Below, one piece after another: positions 8,727-18,441 of a stretch of DNA of 62,947 bases. The notes beneath the pieces were generated by a model, which was not told where the DNA came from, ran no database searches, and saw only the letters and a list, made by a program, of their open reading frames with translations. The DNA is from Ruminococcus sp. (GTDB lineage: Bacteria > Bacillota > Clostridia > Oscillospirales > Ruminococcaceae), in the NCBI GenBank assembly GCA_017543595.1, contig JAFYFU010000055.1:1-62947 (forward strand). Reading direction: 5' to 3'. Both the position numbers and the translations under genes were made by a program. The stretch's first letter is position 1, and each line of letters begins with the position of its first letter.

Positions 8727-9439
8727 AAAAATTTACGGCAGTTATTGCTGCCCTTATGACAGCTCTGTGCTGTCTGACATCATGTTCGGAAAACAATAAT
8801 TCCTCATTGTCTGAGGAAAGTTCTTCAACCCGTGAAAGACAAAAACGTGTAAGTTCTGCAAAGATTGACGAAAATATCTTAGGCACATGGAGAAATGATT
8901 TGCAGGGATACCGCTTTCAGGAGGACAGAAATGTTTCCCTTTTAATGAATTTTTCCGATTCCGTACACTTCACAAAAGACGGAAAATTAATGCTTGACGG
9001 TGAAATTCTCCCCGATGATATGCTGACAAATGACGGCTTGAAAATAACCGCAAAAAAACACTATGACGGATTTGACGAACCTGCGGATATTTTCACCCTT
9101 GAAAGAAAAGACGGTCAGAAAAATACCGATACAATTGACGGCACTTACAAAATGACCGAGGGAAGTTATATAAAACTCGTTGCCTCAAATTTCGGACTTA
9201 CCCCCGAACAGGCAAATATTGAAGTCGCTGTTGACGGTGAAAATTTCGATATAATCCTTGTTGATTACTGCCTCTATGAAACAAATAACGGAAAACTTGA
9301 CCTTTTCAGCGAAAATATGGACTATGTTGACGAAAATGCAAACGCTGTCTCCTATGATTATTCAATAGACGGCGATACCCTCACAATGACATACGAAACA
9401 GGCGACACGGAAATACTTAAAAAAACCGAGGATAAATAA
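8723..9439 (+). CDS. Lipoprotein, lipocalin-like (paralogue of the next gene)
   Basis: Signal peptide with lipobox LTSC (Cys near residue 21). The mature part begins ILGTWRND and is beta-rich with FTKDGKLMLDGEI, a pattern seen in small lipocalin-like or DUF5640-type extracytoplasmic proteins. It shares layout and short motifs (GTW/GQW opening, MHFT/VHFT, DGKL/QGTL, LERKD) with the lipoprotein encoded 2 bp downstream, so the pair arose by tandem duplication. The start overlaps the coiled-coil gene by ATGA. Ligand unknown. Confidence 0.75.
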   Translation: MKKFTAVIAALMTALCCLTSCSENNNSSLSEESSSTRERQKRVSSAKIDENILGTWRNDLQGYRFQEDRNVSLLMNFSDSVHFTKDGKLMLDGEILPDDMLTNDGLKITAKKHYDGFDEPADIFTLERKDGQKNTDTIDGTYKMTEGSYIKLVASNFGLTPEQANIEVAVDGENFDIILVDYCLYETNNGKLDLFSENMDYVDENANAVSYDYSIDGDTLTMTYETGDTEILKKTEDK

Positions 9440-9441
9440 TC

Positions 9442-10143
9442 ATGAGGAAAATTTTATTCGCACTGGCTTTATGTATGGCTGTTGTCTGTTCCTGCGGTGA
9501 AAAATCACGGGAAAATACAGATTCTTCCGAAATTTCAGCCGTTTCCGAAACAGAATACCAAAGAATTGTCAATGACTATGAGGACGGTATTCTTGTCGGT
9601 CAGTGGAAAGACGAACAGGCAAGTATTATGGTTTTCAATGAGGACGGTTCTGTTGATGCAGTCATGGACGTTTCGTCTTTTATGCATTTCACCGAACAGG
9701 GAACTTTGATACTCGACACAAATGAAATAGCTTCCGATTTCGTCAGATATGACGGCTCAGTTGTCGATGTTTCCTATACAAATGAAGAAACAAACGAAAA
9801 AGTTCAGCTTATATATCTTGAAAGAAAAGACTCCCCCGATGAAAAAAATCTCAACGGAAGATATAAATTCACGGGCGGTACTCTCTTTGATTCACTGTCC
9901 GCAAACCTCGGCATAAAGGGCGATTCCTCCCTTGATTTTATAATAAACGGTGAGGAATGTCTTATTTCCGTGAACAATTCATGCTCATACAGTCAGGACG
10001 GCGATATCCTTGACTTTAAAGGCGATAATCCGCCGTTTAAAACTCAGGAACACGGCGACTGCTATTTCGTCCTTGACGGCGATAAACTTACAATATACAG
10101 CGATTTTGAAAATAAAAAATCTGTCTTTGAAAAAATAAAATAA
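9442..10143 (+). CDS. Lipoprotein, lipocalin-like (paralogue of the previous gene)
   Basis: Signal peptide with lipobox VCSC (Cys18). The 233-residue protein follows the same plan as its upstream neighbour: LVGQWKDE opening, FMHFTEQGTLILD, IYLERKDS, then a beta-rich C-terminus. Last gene of the three-gene operon. Its stop codon ends at 10143 and abuts the converging amidase stop at 10144 with no space and no terminator hairpin, so transcripts from both sides must overlap. Confidence 0.75.
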   Translation: MRKILFALALCMAVVCSCGEKSRENTDSSEISAVSETEYQRIVNDYEDGILVGQWKDEQASIMVFNEDGSVDAVMDVSSFMHFTEQGTLILDTNEIASDFVRYDGSVVDVSYTNEETNEKVQLIYLERKDSPDEKNLNGRYKFTGGTLFDSLSANLGIKGDSSLDFIINGEECLISVNNSCSYSQDGDILDFKGDNPPFKTQEHGDCYFVLDGDKLTIYSDFENKKSVFEKIK

Positions 10144-10869
10144 TTAAGAATTTATAAATTCCGTAAGCCCGTAAAAAAGCGTGAGAGCTATTTTTTCCTG
10201 ATATTCCTCGGTATTCAGCAGGGCGGCTTCTTCAGGATTCGACATGAATCCACATTCCGCCATAACTGTCGGATTCTTGCTGTAATAACAAAGAAAAAGT
10301 TCCTTTCCGCAAAGTTTTGTTTCTCTTGTGTTGTCGGGCTGCAAAAGCTTTGAAAAACTGCTCTGCAACGAACGTGCAAGGCGTTCGTTGTTTCTGTTCG
10401 ATGCTGAATAGAACATCTGCGCCCCGTGATATACCGGGTCTGTAAACTGGTTCTGATGTATCGAAAGACAGATGCAGTTTTTATTTTTGTTGAATATTTC
10501 AAGCCTGTTGTCCATATCAGAACTTTTCTGATTTGCGATTCCCTCGATTCCCTCATCATGTATGGAACAATCACTGTCTCTTGTGACTTCCACTGTATAG
10601 CCCGATATTTCAAGCAAATCACGCAGTCTCAGCAAAATACTGAGATTTATTCCCTTTTCGGGTACTCCGTCCGCAGATGTGCAGCCGCCGTCAATTCCGC
10701 CATGACCCGCATCAAGGACTATAACGGGCGGTTCATCACCAAAAGGCGAAAGAACGGGAATTATATTTTCCTCCGCCCTTTTTGAAAGAACGGATATTGC
10801 ACTGATTGTAAAAACTGTACAGCATAAAAAAATTACACTCGCTATAATATGTTTTCTGATATTTTTCAT
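10144..10869 (-). CDS. CwlD-like N-acetylmuramoyl-L-alanine amidase
   Basis: A 241-residue membrane-anchored Amidase_3. An N-terminal hydrophobic helix (residues 8-27) is followed by the zinc-amidase domain: DAGHGGIDGG, PEKGINL with the glutamate ligand, LSIHQNQ with the second His, and catalytic Glu in MAECGFMSNPEE. It removes peptide stems from muramic acid; the length and organisation match sporulation CwlD, which makes muramic-delta-lactam of the cortex. ATG 10869 has GGGGGAG upstream; the longer reading from 10923 is rejected. Divergent from the NACHT gene. Confidence 0.87.
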   Translation of the reverse strand: MKNIRKHIIASVIFLCCTVFTISAISVLSKRAEENIIPVLSPFGDEPPVIVLDAGHGGIDGGCTSADGVPEKGINLSILLRLRDLLEISGYTVEVTRDSDCSIHDEGIEGIANQKSSDMDNRLEIFNKNKNCICLSIHQNQFTDPVYHGAQMFYSASNRNNERLARSLQSSFSKLLQPDNTRETKLCGKELFLCYYSKNPTVMAECGFMSNPEEAALLNTEEYQEKIALTLFYGLTEFINS

Positions 10870-10944
10870 GATAACTCCCCCTTTATTTTCCAAATATATT
10901 TTGACGAAATTAAAAATATGCAAAAAAATCTGAAAGGTGATAAT

Positions 10945-13086
10945 ATGATGACTGTGAATGTGTTTTTGTCCCTGATATTTCAGGCGAAAATCAAGGGCAA
11001 GGGACTTATATCCAACGGAAAGATATATACAAAATTAATGACGATAATTTCAGATGACAACGAAAATAAACTTATTAAAAAATTCAACAATGAAATTGTA
11101 CCAAAAGAGGCTTACAGGAAACTTGACAGGTATTTAAGCAGATTTATAAGGGACGGCAAAGGCTATCCCTATGAACTTATTAAGTTTGACGAATTTGAAA
11201 AAAATATCGGCGACAGCCAAAAAATAAATGAATATCTGCGGAAAGCCGAAACCGTATTCAGGGAAATTCTTGACGAAAGCAAAACCGAAGCTCTCGTTTA
11301 TATGCTCCTTGAAATTATCCGTCAGGACGAAAGCATTATTAAAATTTTATATGGGTATGAATTTGTTGACAAGGAAAAATTATTCGGAACTTATGCCCAC
11401 CCCAAGAAAATATGCGCTGAGGCTCTGCTTATCGGAATTTTGTATCATGTTCATAAAAATCCCGCAGATTCCAAGAGTTTTGAACTGCCTGAACTCCCAG
11501 AAAAACTGACGTTTAAGGCTGTTCATTTCAGCGACTTCAATTCCCTGAATCCCGATATGCCAATAAGACTGACGGAGAATATTTCCGAAAATGCAAGGCA
11601 TCAGAAATCCGCTGTTTTGAGATATCAGCCCGAATTTAAAATAGACGATGAAATTATTTACGAACTCCCAGAAAGTAAAAATATTTTTCTTTACGGCACG
11701 GGCGGAGTCGGCAAAACCACCGTTTTACTGAATCAGACAAATAAAAATTCAATCTGCTTTTATTTCCCGTTGTATCTTTATAAGGCTGAAAATCGGGAAA
11801 ATTTCCATTCTGTAAGCTGTTGGATACTGCTGAATATCCTGCTTAAATATCACTATCAGTACGAATATCAGACGTATGAAAACTGCTGTGCGAACGAGGG
11901 CGAGGAAAATATTTTAAAACAGCTTACCGAACTTGAAAAAAATTTTAAAATCAAGCCCCTGAACAAGCCGAAATACAGGATTCTTCTTGACGGATTCAAC
12001 GAAATTCCGTCCGATTTTCAGGAGGAATTTATCTCGGAACTTGAATATGCCTGCCGTGAATGGCACAATGTTAAATTTATAATTTCAGGCAGAATCATAC
12101 CGAATTATAATTTTTTTGACGATTTTCAGAAAATCAAATTATGTGGAGTTACTGACAGCGAATTGAAAAAAATATTATCTGATTTCAGCACTATATTGCT
12201 CAATGAAAATCTTGAAGAAATATTAAAGCTCCCTATCTTTCTGAATATGTACCTTGAAACAAATGACGAGTTTGAAACAAGAGGAGAACTTATAGACGGG
12301 TATATCATGCACAAAGCCGAATTTTCAGGGAATACAGAGAAATTTCTTATAAAATACGTTCTGCCTTTTATCGCAAACAAAACTTTCAGAATAATGCTCA
12401 GACAGAGTATAAGCCGTGCAGAAGTCATGGAGGCTGCTGACGAGGCAATCAATTATTATCTTATGAATGAGAATGTTTTTCAGAACTATATTGCTCCTGA
12501 AAATTTCAATAAAAATTCCCTGCGTGAAAGCAGAAACAGAACCGACTGGATAAAAATTTTACTTAATACAGGATTCCTTGAAACGGATATTTCATGCCCT
12601 ATGTTCATGCATTTCACGCATCAGTATTATCAGGAATATTTTGCAGCAAGGCATATAGTAAATTTAATTGAGTCGGCGCAGACTTTATATGATTATCTAA
12701 GCGGAAAACTCCCTGAAAATATTGTTCAGTCGGGGCTGTTCAGTCAGTGGTACGGCAGTTTCGGCTGTGCGGAATGTGATGAAATATACAGATTTATCGG
12801 GGAAATCTGCGAAAATAATTTCAACAGCCTGATTGAAATGTCAAGGGATTTTAAAGGATATTTTACCGCTGAAAACGTTATCAGAACCCTTAAAATTTTA
12901 AATGACAATATTATTAGGAATATTGATTTCAGTGAACTGAAAATGCCTCTTTTTATGTGTGACGATGTTACTTTTATTGACTGCAATTTCAGGAAATGCT
13001 TTATCCCGTGGAATATAAATTCAGATGAACTGAACTTTGAAAACTGCGACTTTTCAGGGGCTTTCTTCCTGATTCCGTATGAATAA
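10945..13086 (+). CDS. NACHT-domain STAND NTPase with pentapeptide-like C-terminus
   Basis: A 713-residue protein starting at ATG 10945 (AAAGGTGA upstream). The helical N-terminal domain of about 250 residues is not recognised. The NACHT core follows: Walker A GTGGVGKTT at 251-259, Walker B LLDGFNEIP with Asp349-Glu353, a sensor-like ISGR, and the typical closing motif FTHQYYQEYFAARH. The last 60 residues contain short repeats such as FIDCNFRKC and FENCDFSGAFF, like pentapeptide repeats. STAND NTPases of this type act as signal switches, and bacterial NACHT proteins include anti-phage sensors. It is alone: divergent from cwlD and converging on a MATE gene, with no obvious effector partner. 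Confidence 0.85.
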   Translation: MMTVNVFLSLIFQAKIKGKGLISNGKIYTKLMTIISDDNENKLIKKFNNEIVPKEAYRKLDRYLSRFIRDGKGYPYELIKFDEFEKNIGDSQKINEYLRKAETVFREILDESKTEALVYMLLEIIRQDESIIKILYGYEFVDKEKLFGTYAHPKKICAEALLIGILYHVHKNPADSKSFELPELPEKLTFKAVHFSDFNSLNPDMPIRLTENISENARHQKSAVLRYQPEFKIDDEIIYELPESKNIFLYGTGGVGKTTVLLNQTNKNSICFYFPLYLYKAENRENFHSVSCWILLNILLKYHYQYEYQTYENCCANEGEENILKQLTELEKNFKIKPLNKPKYRILLDGFNEIPSDFQEEFISELEYACREWHNVKFIISGRIIPNYNFFDDFQKIKLCGVTDSELKKILSDFSTILLNENLEEILKLPIFLNMYLETNDEFETRGELIDGYIMHKAEFSGNTEKFLIKYVLPFIANKTFRIMLRQSISRAEVMEAADEAINYYLMNENVFQNYIAPENFNKNSLRESRNRTDWIKILLNTGFLETDISCPMFMHFTHQYYQEYFAARHIVNLIESAQTLYDYLSGKLPENIVQSGLFSQWYGSFGCAECDEIYRFIGEICENNFNSLIEMSRDFKGYFTAENVIRTLKILNDNIIRNIDFSELKMPLFMCDDVTFIDCNFRKCFIPWNINSDELNFENCDFSGAFFLIPYE

Positions 13087-13094
13087 AAAACTCC

Positions 13095-13139
13095 CTGAAA
13101 CAAGACAAGCCGTTTTTAATGGCTTTACTGACGTTTCAG
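13095..13139. other. Nested inverted repeat between NACHT and MATE genes
   Basis: Outer arms CTGAAAC (13095-13101) and GTTTCAG (13133-13139) enclose inner arms AAGCC (13107-13111) and GGCTT (13121-13125). Read on the minus strand it is followed by GGAG and a T-run, so it may be a second terminator for the MATE transcript; on the plus strand no T-run follows. Confidence 0.5.
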
Positions 13140-13178
13140 ACGGACTTACTTTCATTGATACACCGTTGGTTAAATATG

Positions 13179-13205
13179 CAAAAAAATCCCCCTCAAAAGG
13201 GGGAT
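13179..13205 (-). terminator. Terminator of the MATE gene
   Basis: Stem ATCCCCC/GGGGGAT (13186-13192 and 13199-13205) with a T-run on the minus strand, directly after the MATE stop codon. Confidence 0.85.
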
Positions 13206-13209
13206 AATC

Positions 13210-14556
13210 TCACCAGCGACCCGAAAAATACCTTATCATTGTTTTTCTTCTCTGTATCATATAGTATATGTATATTATCATTGATATGAACATTGTAAGA
13301 ACTTCTGCGGACGGAATTGTAAGCCACAAACCGTTCATTCCCTTTGATGAGGAAAGCGTAAATATAAGCGGTACAACAAAAATTGTTCCCCTTAAAAGTG
13401 ATATTGTCTGTGCGTGGGACGACAGTTCCCTTGAATTGAAATATACCGACAATATTGAATTTACTGCCATAAAAGGCATACAGAGAAAATACAGTTTCAT
13501 TCCGTTTTCGGCAATTTCACGCAGTTCCCTGTTGTTGTCCCAGTTGAAAAGCCTTACTATGAGATTTCCGCACTCATACATCATGAAATATCCCGAAACT
13601 GCAATAAACAGCGAAAGCATTACAGACCAGCGAAGTATCAGGCGCATTTCTCTTTCTTTGTCAAGACCATGCAGTTTGCACATGAGAGGCTGAACGCCTG
13701 TGCCTATACCGCTGAATACCGCCACAACAACTATTGCAATATTTGCAACAACACCATAGGCGGCAATTCCCGTATTTCCCGTAAGTTTATAGATAACATA
13801 ATTAAATACGGCTATTACGATTCCGCCCGAAACTTCCGTGACAAATGAATGAAAGCCGAGAGATATTATTTCTTTTATTGTTCTCCATGAGGGAGACATT
13901 TTTTTTAGTCCGAAAGCATTCCACTTGAAAATAAAATGAAAACTCATGATTCCAAGACTTATCAGCGGAGATGTGCAGGTCGCAAGCGCAGCCCCGAACA
14001 TTCCCATATTCCTGTTGAATATAAATTCATAGTCAAGTACAAGATTGTAAAAATTTGAGAACAACATCGCAAAAGTTGCAAGTCTCGGCGCAGAATCATT
14101 CCTCATAAAACAGACTGTAAGATTGTTTATCAGAAATGCAGACGAAAAAAGCAGTACCGTTTTAAGATATTTGTGCGCCATGTCAAATATTTTTTCGTCA
14201 GCACCAAGCAGCATCGTAAATCTTTCGGAAAAAAATATTCCGATTATCTCAAATACGACAGCTATAACGGCAAGCGCAAAAAATGCGTTTGTATATATCT
14301 TATAAGTTTCTTTGCGGTCTGTACTGTTGTATACCATCGAAAAAAGACTGCCGCCGCCCATTCCGAACATAAGACCAAATCCGTTTATGAAATTGAACAC
14401 TGGCAGACAGAGATTCAGTGCGGCAAGTCCGTCTGCGCCCATTCCTTTTGCTATGAAAAAAGTATCTGCCAGTATGTATACCGACATTCCGACAGAACTT
14501 AATATATTAAGCAGGGTATATTTGAAAAAATCCCTGCGGAGTTTGTTTTTATCCAT
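13210..14556 (-). CDS. MATE family multidrug/Na+ exporter
   Basis: A 448-residue, 12-helix MATE protein. The N-terminus is FFKYTLLNILSSVGMSVYIL followed by ADTFFIAKGMG, and MGGGSLFS in the second helix is typical of the NorM/DinF superfamily. Such pumps exchange Na+ or H+ for cationic drugs or metabolites. The initiator ATG matches the family N-terminus but has no Shine-Dalgarno; instead the leader is a G-rich/C-rich foldable segment. Codon use looks like its neighbours. Substrate unknown. Confidence 0.88.
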   Translation of the reverse strand: MDKNKLRRDFFKYTLLNILSSVGMSVYILADTFFIAKGMGADGLAALNLCLPVFNFINGFGLMFGMGGGSLFSMVYNSTDRKETYKIYTNAFFALAVIAVVFEIIGIFFSERFTMLLGADEKIFDMAHKYLKTVLLFSSAFLINNLTVCFMRNDSAPRLATFAMLFSNFYNLVLDYEFIFNRNMGMFGAALATCTSPLISLGIMSFHFIFKWNAFGLKKMSPSWRTIKEIISLGFHSFVTEVSGGIVIAVFNYVIYKLTGNTGIAAYGVVANIAIVVVAVFSGIGTGVQPLMCKLHGLDKEREMRLILRWSVMLSLFIAVSGYFMMYECGNLIVRLFNWDNNRELREIAENGMKLYFLCMPFMAVNSILSVYFNSRELSSHAQTISLLRGTIFVVPLIFTLSSSKGMNGLWLTIPSAEVLTMFISMIIYIYYMIQRRKTMIRYFSGRW

Positions 14557-14612
14557 TTAAAGTGGGGGCAGACATACTTTGGTGCTTGTCCCCCGAACCC
14601 CCTTTTTTGATT
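14557..14612 (-). repeat. G-rich foldable leader of the MATE gene
   Basis: On the minus strand, two G5 runs (complement of about 14591-14602) can pair with the CCCCC just before the start codon (complement of 14566-14570). The string from AATGCAT through the G-runs to GACAAGC resembles 32705-32742 on the plus strand, so it may be a decayed copy of the same interspersed element. Confidence 0.35.
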
Positions 14613-14627
14613 CATAATGCATTTCTG

Positions 14628-14636
14628 ATTATAGCA
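14628..14636 (-). promoter_or_regulatory. Extended -10 promoter of the MATE gene
   Basis: TGCTATAAT on the minus strand. The -35 at 17 bp is only TATATT, so the extended -10 must carry most of the recognition. Confidence 0.6.
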
Positions 14637-14746
14637 TAAATTTTCTCAAAAATATACAGTTTTTACAATATTCAGCGTTTTTGACGGAAAGTTTAATTAT
14701 TTTAGGCAATAATGCACAAAATTAAGGTTATCCGCAGGAAACATAT

Positions 14747-14800
14747 TTTTAGTTATTATAAATAAATATATCTGTTTATAACTGTAAGAAATAACTAAAA
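14747..14800. promoter_or_regulatory. Nested inverted repeat upstream of gdhA promoter
   Basis: Outer arms TTTTAGTTATT (14747-14757) and AATAACTAAAA (14790-14800) are perfectly complementary over 11 bp; inner arms TTATAAA (14756-14762) and TTTATAA (14775-14781) are also complementary. It ends 34 bp before the -35 of gdhA, so it could be an upstream activator or repressor site. No protein can be named. Confidence 0.45.
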
Positions 14801-14834
14801 TGAAGAAAAATAATAAAATTTATTCTGTTTGCTA

Positions 14835-16278
<1,444 letters not shown>

Positions 16279-16331
16279 TTAGTTAGTTATTAAACCAATT
16301 TTAATTTCACGAGAACAGCAATGAAAAATAT

Positions 16332-16370
16332 ATCTCCCGTTGTGCTAACCAACGGGAGATTTTTTAATTT
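16332..16370 (+). terminator. gdhA terminator
   Basis: Perfect 10-bp stem ATCTCCCGTT/AACGGGAGAT (16332-16341 and 16351-16360) followed by TTTTTAATTT. Confidence 0.93.
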
Positions 16371-16385
16371 GAAATTATATTAAAA

Positions 16386-17651
16386 TTAATTATTAAGCAT
16401 TTCCTGTGCGGCAAGCATTATGCCGAGTTTTCCGCTTGTATAGGTTATTCCGCCCTGCATCCAAACGGCAAAAGGTTCTCTTATCGGGGCATCTGCGGAA
16501 AGTTCTATTGATGCGCCCATTGTAAAAGCTCCTGCCGCCATTATTACCTTGTCGGTATATCCGGGCATATCCCACGGTTCGGGAGTTACAAAAGAGTCTA
16601 TCGGTGCGCCCTTCTGGATTCCACGGCAGAAAGCCGTGAGTTTTTCTTCGTTTCCGAGTTTTATTGCGGTTATAATATCCCCTCTGGGGTCATCTTTTCG
16701 GGGAGAACATTCATATCCCAAAAGCGTGAAAAGTTCGCTTGCAAATGCGGAAGTTTTCAGGGCGGCTGCCACCACATCGGGAGCAAAGAAAAGTCCGAGC
16801 AAAATTTCACGGTTCATTCCGAGAGTACAGCCGACTTCTTTTCCCATTCCCACACAGGTAAGACGGTATGAACAGAGTTCAACAAGGTCTTTTCTTCCTG
16901 CAATATATCCGCCTGTACGGGCAATTCCGCCGCCTGCGTTCTTAATGAGCGAACCGATAATTATATCAGCACCGACTGCGGAGGGTTCTCTGTCCTCAAC
17001 AAATTCCCCGTAGCAGTTGTCTACCATTACGATTGCATCGGGATTTGTTTTTCTCACGGCATTTATCATTTTTTCTATGTCCGAGACAGTAAACGCACCC
17101 CTGAGAGAATATCCCCTTGAACGCTGAATATAGGCAACTTTTGCACCTTTTACAGTTTCGGATATTTTTTCATAGTCGGGAGTTCCGTCAGCTTTCAAAT
17201 CAACCTGACCGTATTCAATGCCGTAGTCTTTAAGTGAACCGTTACCCTTTTCGCCTGCGATTCCGATAACTTCTTCAAGAGTGTCATAGGGCTTTCCCGT
17301 GATTGATATTAACTTGTCGCCTGTGCGGAGAACTCCGAATAATGCAGTAGACAGGGCATGAGTTCCCGAAACAAAATTAAATCTCACAAGTGCATCTTCC
17401 GTTCCGAGTACCTGTGCAAAAACGCTGTCTATTGCATCTCTGCCGATATCGCCGTAGCCGTAGCCTGTCGAACCGTAAAAACACGGCTCGCTTATTTTAT
17501 TGTCCGAAAAAGCTTTTAAGACTTTTGCTCCGCAGTATTCTGCGGTTTCCTCTATTTTTGCAAAAGCCTCATGGCAGTTGTTTTCCGCAGTTTCAGCGAG
17601 ATTTTTTAACTTTTCGTCAAAATTGTAAATATCAAAAATTTTACTGTTCAT
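16386..17651 (-). CDS. Methionine gamma-lyase-family PLP protein (YnbB-like)
   Basis: A 421-residue fold-type I PLP enzyme of the Met_gamma_lyase (PF06838) group, often annotated as aluminium-resistance protein. Landmarks are FYGSTGYGYGDIGRD near residue 60, FVSGTHALSTALFG, the Asp in VMVDNCYGEF and the PLP-lysine region IIGSLIKNAGGGIA. Chemistry is uncertain: annotated homologues are called methionine gamma-lyase without firm proof. A TTG at 17657 is possible; ATG 17651 has AAAGGA ten bases upstream. The start overlaps the end of the GNAT gene, so both are translated from one operon. Confidence 0.85.
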   Translation of the reverse strand: MNSKIFDIYNFDEKLKNLAETAENNCHEAFAKIEETAEYCGAKVLKAFSDNKISEPCFYGSTGYGYGDIGRDAIDSVFAQVLGTEDALVRFNFVSGTHALSTALFGVLRTGDKLISITGKPYDTLEEVIGIAGEKGNGSLKDYGIEYGQVDLKADGTPDYEKISETVKGAKVAYIQRSRGYSLRGAFTVSDIEKMINAVRKTNPDAIVMVDNCYGEFVEDREPSAVGADIIIGSLIKNAGGGIARTGGYIAGRKDLVELCSYRLTCVGMGKEVGCTLGMNREILLGLFFAPDVVAAALKTSAFASELFTLLGYECSPRKDDPRGDIITAIKLGNEEKLTAFCRGIQKGAPIDSFVTPEPWDMPGYTDKVIMAAGAFTMGASIELSADAPIREPFAVWMQGGITYTSGKLGIMLAAQEMLNN

Positions 17652-18441
17652 CAGCAAGTTTTCCTTTCATAACACTTTCCTTTTCAACGTCAATGCGTTC
17701 GAGGACGATTTCTTTTTCAACTTCCTTAAAGCCTATCTCATGATAGAAACTCACACGCACATCAAGTGCAAGCAAAAACGCTCTTTTTCCGAGATTATTA
17801 AGGAACAACGCAAGCCATTTGAGAAACTCCCTTGCATAACCGCTTCCCCTTGCACTTACTTTTGTGGCAACCTGACCTATTAAAACTTCATTTTCTATGT
17901 CAAATATTACAGATGCGGTTGTGCTGTTTCTGTATGTGAATACCCTGCTTATACCGTGTCTGCACCTGTGGGAAGTATCAGTGTACCAAAGCGAAAAATC
18001 CGCAATATTCGGGAATCCTTCGCTTAATATTTTATATACATCGGGCAGATGAGGGTCAAAATCAACGTATTCCTCTGCGAATTTATAACTGTTCTCATCG
18101 GGAATAAGTTCAAATACCGTCCTGTTGAGTGTCTGGTAATGTTCGGGAATTTTTATGCCCTTTAAGATTTTCTGGTTTCCTTCTATTCGGAACGGCAGAT
18201 TCATATTCACAAATATCTGTATTTCTTCGGTGGCTTCAAGCATATCATCGGCACAGATTATAAGCGTTGAATTTATTATGAACATATAGCCCGTCCCCGA
18301 AACATCGGTTATTTTATAAAAGCGGCAGAAATCATAGCCTGCTCCGTAAGCTTTCATATATGCAAGCATTTTCCTGCCCGAAAGAGTTTTAAGCAAAAGT
18401 TCCCTGTCGAGTTCGCTTTCGCTTTTTATAAGCCTTATCAT
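17641..18441 (-). CDS. GNAT-family N-acetyltransferase
   Basis: A 266-residue protein with a GNAT domain in the C-terminal half: VIFDIENEVLIGQVATKV forms the central strands, ARGSGYAREFL is the acetyl-CoA loop, and FYHEIGFKEVEKEI is the closing motif. The N-terminal half (about 130 residues) looks like a second, degenerate acetyltransferase lobe. It overlaps the upstream M42 peptidase by four bases (ATGA) and the downstream PLP gene by eleven. Substrate unknown. Confidence 0.78.
   Translation of the reverse strand: MIRLIKSESELDRELLLKTLSGRKMLAYMKAYGAGYDFCRFYKITDVSGTGYMFIINSTLIICADDMLEATEEIQIFVNMNLPFRIEGNQKILKGIKIPEHYQTLNRTVFELIPDENSYKFAEEYVDFDPHLPDVYKILSEGFPNIADFSLWYTDTSHRCRHGISRVFTYRNSTTASVIFDIENEVLIGQVATKVSARGSGYAREFLKWLALFLNNLGKRAFLLALDVRVSFYHEIGFKEVEKEIVLERIDVEKESVMKGKLADEQ

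Noticed and set aside
16386-17651. Aluminium-resistance function for the PLP protein
   Set aside because: That label comes from old annotation of the family; the fold shows a Cys/Met-metabolism-type PLP enzyme and nothing points to aluminium.
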